DNA of 64,000 bases, from positions 6,181,878 through 6,245,877 of the forward strand of contig NZ_JAPEMM010000001.1 in the NCBI RefSeq assembly GCF_026342735.1, read 5' to 3'. Source of the DNA: Streptomyces sp. NBC_00193. GTDB taxonomy: Bacteria; Actinomycetota; Actinomycetes; Streptomycetales; Streptomycetaceae. Shown one piece after another: positions 58,347 through 64,000 of this stretch. Within the stretch, counting starts at the first letter, position 1. Every line of letters begins with the position of its first letter. The position numbers were made by a program, and so were the translations under genes. A model generated the notes under the pieces. The model saw nothing but the letters and a program-made list of their open reading frames with translations. It did not search any database and had not been told where the DNA came from.

Positions 58347-59288
58347 ATGTCCGAGGACCAAGAGGGCACCATGCGGGCGATGACGTACGACACGTACGGC
58401 GGAGTGGAGGTGCTCTCCGAGACCCGTATCCCGGTACCCAAGGTCGGACCCGGCGAGGTCCTCGTCCGGGTCAGGTGCGCCTCCGTCAACCCCGTCGACT
58501 GGAAGATCATGGCGGGCGGTCTCGACGGCCTGATGGACGTCGTGTACCCCGTCGTCCCCGGCTGGGACGTGGCCGGGACGGTCGAGTACGTGGGCATCGA
58601 CACCCCCGAGTTCACCACCGGCGACGAGGTCGTCGCCTACGCCCGCAAGGACTACGTCCACGGCGGCACCTTCGCCGAGTTCGTCACCGTGCCCGTACGG
58701 GCCCTCGCGCCCAAGCCCGCCTCCCTGACCTGGCAGCAGGCCGCGGGGCTGCCGCTGGCCGGCCTCACCGCGTACCAGTTGCTGACGCGCCTGGACACCG
58801 GCAAGGAGGACACCGTCCTGGTGCACGGGGCCGCGGGCGGCGTCGGCTCCCTGGGCGTGCAGATCGCCCGGGCGCTCGGGGCGCGCGTCATCGGCACCGC
58901 CTCCGCGCGCAACCACGACCGGCTGCGCGAGCTGGGCTGCGAACCCGTCGAGTACGGCGACGGCCTCGCGGAGCGGGTCCGCGCCCTCGCGCCCGACGGG
59001 GTCACCGTCGTCGCCGACTTCGTCGGGGGAGTCCTCGACACCACCCTGGCCGTACTGGCCGAAGGCGGCCGGCACGCCTCCATCGCCGACCACACCGTGC
59101 TCGGCGCCGGCGGCCAGTGGATGTGGGTACGGCCCGTCGGCGCCGACCTCGCCGAGCTGGGCCGGCTGGCCGACGCCGGGCAGCTCACCGTCACCGTCGC
59201 GGAGACCTTCCCGCTCGCGGAACTGGCGGCCGCCTTCGACCTCAGCCGGGAGGGACACACCGCCGGGAAGATCGTCCTGGAGGTCTGA
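58347..59288 (+). CDS. NADP-dependent quinone-oxidoreductase-like enzyme (MDR family)
   Basis: 313 residues. GroES-like N-terminus (MRAMTYDTYGGVEVLSETRIP), RVRCASVNPVDWKIMAGG, WDVAGTVEYVG and GDEVVAYARKDYVHGGTFAEF; then the cofactor motif VHGAAGGVGSLGVQIARALG and the C-terminal GHTAGKIVLEV. No zinc-binding Cys set, so a zinc-free MDR reductase of the quinone-oxidoreductase/NADP type. Substrate unknown. ATG 58347 follows a gaggcgagaggt region; ATG 58371 is an alternative start. Regulated possibly by the divergent ROK protein. Confidence 0.9.
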   Translation: MSEDQEGTMRAMTYDTYGGVEVLSETRIPVPKVGPGEVLVRVRCASVNPVDWKIMAGGLDGLMDVVYPVVPGWDVAGTVEYVGIDTPEFTTGDEVVAYARKDYVHGGTFAEFVTVPVRALAPKPASLTWQQAAGLPLAGLTAYQLLTRLDTGKEDTVLVHGAAGGVGSLGVQIARALGARVIGTASARNHDRLRELGCEPVEYGDGLAERVRALAPDGVTVVADFVGGVLDTTLAVLAEGGRHASIADHTVLGAGGQWMWVRPVGADLAELGRLADAGQLTVTVAETFPLAELAAAFDLSREGHTAGKIVLEV

Positions 59289-59316
59289 CCCCGGTGGGGG
59301 CCTGCGGGCGCACGAC

Positions 59317-59351
59317 CGCGCGCCGCCCGGTTCGGGTCCGGGCGGCGCGCG
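59317..59351. terminator. Strong bidirectional hairpin terminator
   Basis: cgcgcgccgcccgg (59317-59330) and ccgggcggcgcgcg (59338-59351) pair perfectly with a seven-base loop, between the convergent stops at 59288 and 59376. Confidence 0.8.
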
Positions 59352-59375
59352 GGGTGTGCGGGTGCCTACGGGCGC

Positions 59376-60449
59376 CTACGGGAGACGGCCGTCGGGGCCG
59401 AGCACGGTGCCGGCCTCCGGGTGGAACTGGTCGTAGCCGCGGTTGTTGCACTGCAGGCCACCCTTGATGCAGTGGTCGACCATGGCCTTCAGGGTGCGCT
59501 CGTCCCAGGCGTTGAAGAAGTCGTAGTGGAAGGAGTGGCCGGACCCGCTGGACAGCCTGACCTGGGACATGTCCCCGCTGACCGGGAAGGCCATCTTGAA
59601 CTCGACCATCGGGACCGCGACCGGGTGGGAGGCGGGGCAGACGTTGTCGTTGCTGCCCGGCTTGGTGACCGGGTAGGCCATGTGCGCCTTGTGGTCCGGG
59701 ACGTCGAGGTTCTTGCCGTTCCAGCAACTGGGCGACTGCATCCGGATGTTGAGCTGGGAACCGGCCGGGCAGTTGGCCGGGAACTCGGTGTTCTTGAAGC
59801 TGTCACCGCACTCCCAGCCCTCGACCCAGCCCTTGTGCGCGCGGAACTCCGCCGCGGTCTGGGTCGGGCTTCCGACGAGGAAGCGCAGTCCCTTGGGGAA
59901 GGGGCGCACGCTCGTGTAGTCGGTGACTCCGGTCTTGTAGTAGATGACCTGGGGGCCGGTGGGCAGGACCTTCTGGCTGCCGTTGAGGAGCGTCGGCATC
60001 CAGTAGCCGGACAGGTCGCCGAGCGCGGTGCAGGCCGTACTGCCGGCGCTCAGGGAGGCGGTGGTGCTGTTGCCGTCCGTGCCGGTGTTGCCCATGAAGG
60101 TGTGGTCGTGCGAGGCGCCGGGCCGGCCCGCGTACACGATCGGGTCGTCGGGCGCGGTCTTGGTGACCGAGCAGTTGGCCTGGAACTCGTGGAAGTAGCG
60201 GTCCGGCGGGTTGTTCCAGGACGGGGTCACGCCGGTGACCTGCGGAACGGCCGGGATGTAGCCGTCGCCGTCGGGGTCGTCGCCCCCGGCGGCCGCCGCC
60301 ACGGCGGAGTGGTCCATGTTCATGTGGACGGCGCCGGAGTCGGGCGAGGCCTGTGCGGTGAGCGTGGTGGCGCCGAGTCCGGCGGCCGCGGTCACGGCGA
60401 TGGCCGCCGAGGCCAGGAGGGCGGACAGGGTCCGCGGTCGGAGATGCAT
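59376..60449 (-). CDS. Secreted DUF1996 protein
   Basis: 357 residues with a Sec signal (LSALLASAAIAVTAAAGLGATTLTAQA, given in part as ALLASAAIAVTAAAGLG). The DUF1996 domain has FQANCSVTKTAPDDPIVY, RPGASHDHTFMGN with its His pair, GYWMPTL, IYYKTG, GWECGDS, CPAGSQLNIRMQSPSCWNG and AYPVTKP, all in order. DUF1996 proteins are extracellular and often tied to polysaccharide or wall degradation; activity unknown. Twelve or so conserved Cys suggest disulphides. A palindromic operator 42-61 bases before the ATG suggests LacI-type control. Confidence 0.9.
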   Translation of the reverse strand: MHLRPRTLSALLASAAIAVTAAAGLGATTLTAQASPDSGAVHMNMDHSAVAAAAGGDDPDGDGYIPAVPQVTGVTPSWNNPPDRYFHEFQANCSVTKTAPDDPIVYAGRPGASHDHTFMGNTGTDGNSTTASLSAGSTACTALGDLSGYWMPTLLNGSQKVLPTGPQVIYYKTGVTDYTSVRPFPKGLRFLVGSPTQTAAEFRAHKGWVEGWECGDSFKNTEFPANCPAGSQLNIRMQSPSCWNGKNLDVPDHKAHMAYPVTKPGSNDNVCPASHPVAVPMVEFKMAFPVSGDMSQVRLSSGSGHSFHYDFFNAWDERTLKAMVDHCIKGGLQCNNRGYDQFHPEAGTVLGPDGRLP

Positions 60450-60490
60450 CGTTCAGCTCCTTCTGGAGGGGGGAGGGGGAGGGCGCACGG

Positions 60491-60510
60491 GTGGGAGAGC
60501 GCTCTCTCAC
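60491..60510. promoter_or_regulatory. LacI-type palindromic operator before DUF1996 gene
   Basis: gtgggagagcgctctctcac is a 20-bp palindrome with one mismatch, core gagagcgctctc, the shape of Streptomyces LacI/CebR-type boxes. It lies 42-61 bases upstream of the DUF1996 ATG and after the terminator of the upstream gene. Confidence 0.7.
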
Positions 60511-60523
60511 TTGCCCCGGAAAA

Positions 60524-60550
60524 CGCGGGGCGGCCGGTGGCCGCCCCGCG
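60524..60550 (-). terminator. Rho-independent terminator of discoidin gene
   Basis: cgcggggcggcc (60524-60535) and its complement at 60539-60550 form a 12-bp stem, and on the minus strand a run of T follows directly. It lies 21 bases after the stop at 60571. Confidence 0.85.
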
Positions 60551-60570
60551 AACCGGGCGTCAGGGGGTGA

Positions 60571-62757
60571 TCAGGGGAAAGAGACGACGGTGGAGGGGGT
60601 GGTCGAGGTGCCCGAGGTCGGCGCGCCCGTGTTGTTGATGACGTGCTCGTACTGGCCGTTGCCGCCGAGCGAGACCACGAGGATGTCGTGGAACTTCACG
60701 CCGGGCTTCACCGGCACCTGGAAGCCGTGGTCCTGACGGATCGTCGGGTCGACGTTGTAATAGCAGTAGCTGCCCAGGCCCCAGCCCTCGTGGGTGTTGA
60801 CCGAGTCGGCGACCTTGTAGGCGGCGTATCCCTTGACCGAACCGTTCTGGATCGCGGCCTGGTTGGGGGCGTCGTACGCCTTCTCGTTCTGGAAGAAGAT
60901 CGTGCGGCCGCGCTCGCCGTTCCACTCCACGTCGTACTTGTTGAAGTGCTCGACGAACAGGCCGGTGGCCAGCACGTCGTCACCGTTGACGCGGAACCCG
61001 TAGTCGGAGCGGTTGGTCTCCCAGCCCACCCCGTCGCCGTGGTCGGCGCGCCAGATCCAGGTGTGGTCGACGATCGTGTCATGGTTGTTGATCACCATGC
61101 CGACCGTGGCCTTGCCCGCGCCCGCGCCGCCGACGCGGATGAACACGTCCTGGACGGTGGTCGGGTTCGCCGCGTGGTCCGTGGTGGTGCCGGCCGGGCC
61201 GACCTCCAGCAGGGTGGGCGAGTTGACCTGGCCCGCGTCGACCAGGAAGCCGGCGAGCTTGACCCCGTCGACGTCGCCGACCTTCAGCGCCGTCACCCCG
61301 TTGTCCGGGATGATGGTGGCGAGGCCGAGGCCGAGGACGACCGTGTCCGCACGGTTGACCTGGATGGTCTGGTTGACGTGGTAGACGCCCGGGGTGAAGA
61401 GCAGGTGCAGGCCCTGGGCCAGCGCCTGGTTCATCGTCGCGGCGCTGGTGCCGGGCTTGACCACGTAGAACTGGCTCAGCGGGATCGAGGAGCCCTGCGG
61501 GGCTCCGTTGCCCCAGGAAGTGCCGCGGGCGTTGGTGCGCTTGGCGGGGACGAACACCTTGTACTCGGAACCGTCCAGGTAGAGGAACGGCTTCTCGCGG
61601 GAGACCGGGGTGGTGTCGAGGGTGGTGTAGCGCGGCTCCGGGAAGCTCTGCGCGGGTGCGCCCACGGTGCCGGAGAAGACCTGGTTCCAGACGCCGTTGG
61701 ACCAGCCGCCGATGGAGCTGTCACGGGTGTACCACTGCTGCTGCGAGTAGTTGCCGACCTGGCCGTCGATCTTCGAGTCGGCGATGAAGCCGCCGGAGGA
61801 CCAGCCGTAGCCGGACGGGGCGAGGTTGAGGCCGCCCTTGACGTGCATCCGGCGGAACGGCGCGGCCTGGGAGACGGCCCAGCGGTCGGTTCCGTTGACC
61901 GGGTTGAGCGCGAGGTTCTCGGCCGAACGCCAGAAGTTCTGCGTGGCGTTGCCGCCGAACCAGCCCGCGTCCACGGTCACGTCGCCGTTGATCGTGGTGT
62001 CGTCCGGGCTCAGCCCGAGGCCGGAGATCGAGGTGTAGAAGCCGATCTGGGCGTTGAGCCCGTTGTAGGTACCCGGCTTGAAGAGGAACTGGTAGCGCCC
62101 GGAGCCGAACTGCGCCGACTCCTGCTGGGCGAACACCTCGTCCAGCTTGGCCTGGATGTTCGGCGTGGACGGGTCGAAGACGATCACGTTGGGGCCGAGG
62201 TCGCCGCCGCCGGGCAGCTGCGGGCCGGTGCCCCCGGTGCCGTAGACCTGGAACTCCCAGAGGGAGTACCCGTATCCGGTGGTCCGCTGGGTGCCGTACA
62301 CGCGGACGTAGCGGGCGGTGCCGGTGATGTCGTGGGTCTGCACGCCGCCCGTGCCGGTGGCCGTGGAGTAGGCCGTGGACCAGTTCGCGCCGTCCGTGGA
62401 CAGCTCGACGCGGTACGCCTTCGCGGCGGCGGTCTCCCAGCGCAGGACGACCTGGCTCAGCTGGGCGGCCGCGCCGAGGTCGACCTGTATCCACTGCGGA
62501 TCGGCGAACTGGCTCGACCAGCGGGTCCCGTTGTTGCCGTCCACGGCCGCGGAGGCGGGGGTGCCGGCGCCCTCGGAGGAGGAGGCGGTGGCGGGCTTGC
62601 CCTGGGAGAGCAGCGTGGGCGCGGCGGTCGCCGCGGTGCTCGGCAGGAGCGCGAGGAGGGCCGCGACCAGGGCGGCCGCGAGGGAGGCCACGGTCAGCCG
62701 GGACGGTCGCGGGACGCGGCGCGCCGGGTGGGGAGGGTGGGCGGAGAGGAGGGGCAT
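60571..62757 (-). CDS. Secreted discoidin (F5/8 type C) plus pectate-lyase-like beta-helix protein
   Basis: 728 residues with a Sec signal (LTVASLAAALVAALLALLP). A discoidin/CBM32 domain (about 45-180) has SQGKPATASSSEGAG, DGNNGTRWSSQFADPQWIQVDLG given in part, and YVRVYGTQRTTGYGYSLWEFQVYG. A right-handed beta-helix of the pectate-lyase superfamily follows (about 195-720) with IQAKLDEVFAQQESAQFG, VYHVNQTIQVNRADTVVLGLG and HDTIVDHTWIWRADHGDGVGW. It is an extracellular polysaccharide-binding and probably degrading protein. The preceding AT-rich leader (62758-63082) should hold its promoter. Paired with DUF1996 on the same strand. Confidence 0.88.
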   Translation of the reverse strand: MPLLSAHPPHPARRVPRPSRLTVASLAAALVAALLALLPSTAATAAPTLLSQGKPATASSSEGAGTPASAAVDGNNGTRWSSQFADPQWIQVDLGAAAQLSQVVLRWETAAAKAYRVELSTDGANWSTAYSTATGTGGVQTHDITGTARYVRVYGTQRTTGYGYSLWEFQVYGTGGTGPQLPGGGDLGPNVIVFDPSTPNIQAKLDEVFAQQESAQFGSGRYQFLFKPGTYNGLNAQIGFYTSISGLGLSPDDTTINGDVTVDAGWFGGNATQNFWRSAENLALNPVNGTDRWAVSQAAPFRRMHVKGGLNLAPSGYGWSSGGFIADSKIDGQVGNYSQQQWYTRDSSIGGWSNGVWNQVFSGTVGAPAQSFPEPRYTTLDTTPVSREKPFLYLDGSEYKVFVPAKRTNARGTSWGNGAPQGSSIPLSQFYVVKPGTSAATMNQALAQGLHLLFTPGVYHVNQTIQVNRADTVVLGLGLATIIPDNGVTALKVGDVDGVKLAGFLVDAGQVNSPTLLEVGPAGTTTDHAANPTTVQDVFIRVGGAGAGKATVGMVINNHDTIVDHTWIWRADHGDGVGWETNRSDYGFRVNGDDVLATGLFVEHFNKYDVEWNGERGRTIFFQNEKAYDAPNQAAIQNGSVKGYAAYKVADSVNTHEGWGLGSYCYYNVDPTIRQDHGFQVPVKPGVKFHDILVVSLGGNGQYEHVINNTGAPTSGTSTTPSTVVSFP

Positions 62758-63082
62758 GCGGGGCTACTCCTGACGTTGTGGATCCGGGGGGATCGAAGCG
62801 TGAGTGAACTGCCCGGCGCCGGGGCCGTCAAGGGTTTGAGCGTTCATGAACTGAAGATCCAATGACGTGTCAAACACGCATCAGGCCTGTGAACTTGGAG
62901 TTTCTTCAATCCTTGTGAAAAGTATTGACGAAAAAACTTTGCACAACTCTACTGAGGCTCTGACCGCTCCGTCCCGCCGTGCCCGCTACAGCGGGGCGGA
63001 GCTCTGGTCGGGAGTCCTCGCCGCGTTCGGAGAGTGGGCGCCCATGGTCCGCCCGGTGCCGTCCTGCGTTCGCTACTTGTCG
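62758..63082. other. 325-bp AT-rich region
   Basis: Between the divergent discoidin gene (leftward) and the leftward poly(A)-polymerase-domain gene. Bases 62860-62950 are strikingly AT rich for this genome (for example gaaaagtattgacgaaaaaac). It must contain the discoidin promoter and may include a horizontally acquired or nucleoid-protein-silenced patch. No gene seen. Confidence 0.5.
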
Positions 63083-64000
63083 TCAGGGAAGGTCGGGGAC
63101 GGTGCCGCAGTCCGCCCAGGTCACCTCGGTGCCGGGGAGCGTCGCCGACCAGGGTGCGGCCAGGGCCGCCAGGGTGCTCGCGTCCGGAGGCGTGTGGCCG
63201 AGCCCGATCGCGAAGCGGGCCAGGGTCGGGGTCCGCTCGAAGGGCCGGGGCCAGGCGTGGGCGTCCGCGCACCCGGCCTCCGTCAGGGCGCCGAGCAGGG
63301 CGCGCAGCCGGCCGCGGGTGCGGCCCAGGTTGTCCTCGAAGTCGCGGGACCGGGAGCCCGTCACGGTGACCACGGCCCAGGCGGCGTGCCGGCGGTGCGG
63401 GGGCGTGGCGACGGCGACGGCGTCGGCGAGCCGTGCCGCGGGGCTCTCCTCCAGCGCCTCCCATGTGGCGAACAGTTCCCGCGTGAGCAACTCGGCCATT
63501 CCTGAGGTGACTTGGCCGGTGCAGCTACGGATCGGGGCGGAGGGGGTCAGCACGGTGACCGGGTCCCCGGCCGCGCAGGTGGCTGCGGACTCGGGTCCTC
63601 CGCACTCGGCTCCTGCGTACGCGGCTGCGCCCTGGGCTGTCGGCGCGGCCGGCGCGGCCTGCGGCAGGTCCAGGGACAGCGGGGTGCGCCAGTCCCAGGC
63701 GGCCCAGGTGGCGAAGAAGGTGCGGAGCAGGGGCCCGGGGGAGAGGTCGGGGGCGGAGCGGACCGTGTGGGCGGCCAGCACCGACCAGGCGAGTCCCGGC
63801 AGGCCGCCGAAGGGCGCCGAGTCCAGACCCCGGGACCGGGCCCAGGCCTTGACCTCGCGCGCCAGCCGGGCGAACACCGCGTGCTCCGGGCCCACGAAGT
63901 CCCGTACCGCCTCGGCGTCGCTCACCGCACTCAGCGCCACCGCCGCGGCCTCGCCCAGCTCCGCCCGCCGGGCGACGGCCCGCTCCGGCGGCACCGGCCC
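63083..64000 (-). CDS. Poly(A) polymerase-like protein, C-terminal part (5' end beyond window)
   Basis: The frame is open to base 64000, so the N-terminus is missing. The visible ~305 residues follow the central and C-terminal domains of eukaryotic-type poly(A) polymerases: helical VRDFVGPEHAVFARLAREVKAWARSRGL, GGLPGLAWSVLAAHTV, the FFATWAAWDWRTPLSL segment, VTVLTPSAPIRSCTGQV (compare MPIITPAYPxxNST in PAP) and an RRM-like end with TVTGSRSRDFEDNLGR. Similar PAP-like proteins in Streptomyces are joined to RNA-repair domains (DUF504, 2'-5' ligase). No catalytic DxD region is in view. Stop at 63083. Confidence 0.65.
   Translation of the reverse strand, partial: GPVPPERAVARRAELGEAAAVALSAVSDAEAVRDFVGPEHAVFARLAREVKAWARSRGLDSAPFGGLPGLAWSVLAAHTVRSAPDLSPGPLLRTFFATWAAWDWRTPLSLDLPQAAPAAPTAQGAAAYAGAECGGPESAATCAAGDPVTVLTPSAPIRSCTGQVTSGMAELLTRELFATWEALEESPAARLADAVAVATPPHRRHAAWAVVTVTGSRSRDFEDNLGRTRGRLRALLGALTEAGCADAHAWPRPFERTPTLARFAIGLGHTPPDASTLAALAAPWSATLPGTEVTWADCGTVPDLP

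Overview
The window is chromosomal DNA from a Streptomyces or a very close actinomycete. Evidence: very high GC with G/C-dominated third codon positions, frequent GTG starts, GGAGG-type ribosome binding sites, Tat signals, and typical streptomycete families (DUF397, SSI-type protease inhibitor, NsdA-like regulator, PucR, ROK, roadblock proteins, DUF6461). I saw no rRNA, tRNA, CRISPR array, insertion sequence or prophage. About sixty protein genes are supported, mostly singletons or short operons, so this looks like ordinary chromosome with some accessory content rather than one large biosynthetic cluster.

Layout. 1-5.3 kb: thiolase tail, small conserved proteins, a large STAND-type ATPase that lacks the LuxR DNA-binding tail, and a 185-bp nested inverted repeat. 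5.3-12 kb: Tat-exported KstD-like flavoprotein, APH-fold kinase, NsdA-like regulator, PAS-PP2C phosphatase. 12.4-19.8 kb: two-subunit molybdenum hydroxylase, KimA-like permease, PucR and TetR regulators, DUF6461 protein. 19.8-22.2 kb: zinc-ribbon M48 protease and a DUF4304-like protein. 22.3-25 kb: a compact operon of an HTH-only protein, three roadblock-type proteins and a PATAN/DUF4388-type protein, without the kinase and GTPase of a conservon. 25-29.3 kb: 1187-aa GT2/TagF teichoic-acid enzyme and a VOC protein. 29.3-34.6 kb: sirtuin, ATP-grasp and GNAT genes, SSI inhibitor, stand-alone cyclic-nucleotide-binding protein, and a deletion scar joining remnants of a DinB-fold gene and a MarR gene. 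34.8-41.6 kb: secreted LamG protein, ArsR sensor with P1B-4 metal ATPase, DUF3224 with WYL regulator. 41.7-49.9 kb: HEAT-repeat protein, small membrane proteins, P-loop kinase-like protein, MerR, lipoprotein, MFS exporter. 50.5-58.1 kb: peptidoglycan-binding-domain protein, SDR, Rnl5-type RNA ligase with a translationally coupled HD-like remnant, LacI, orphan immunity-like protein, ROK regulator. 58.3-64 kb: quinone-oxidoreductase-like enzyme, DUF1996 and discoidin/beta-helix exported proteins, and the C-terminal part of a eukaryote-like poly(A) polymerase-domain protein.

How genes work together. The clearest functional pairs are the molybdopterin and [2Fe-2S] subunits (12414-15124), ArsR/P1B-4 ATPase (37593-40019), DUF3224/WYL (40021-41610), the roadblock operon, and the RNA ligase with its coupled downstream gene. 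Five genes carry an in-frame TTA codon by my reading (APH-fold kinase, PucR, PATAN protein, SSI inhibitor, lipoprotein), so they probably depend on the developmental leucyl-tRNA bldA. Several perfect or near-perfect palindromes at promoters give specific regulator-operator hypotheses. Start codons are often inferred from weak ribosome binding sites; uncertain ones are flagged.
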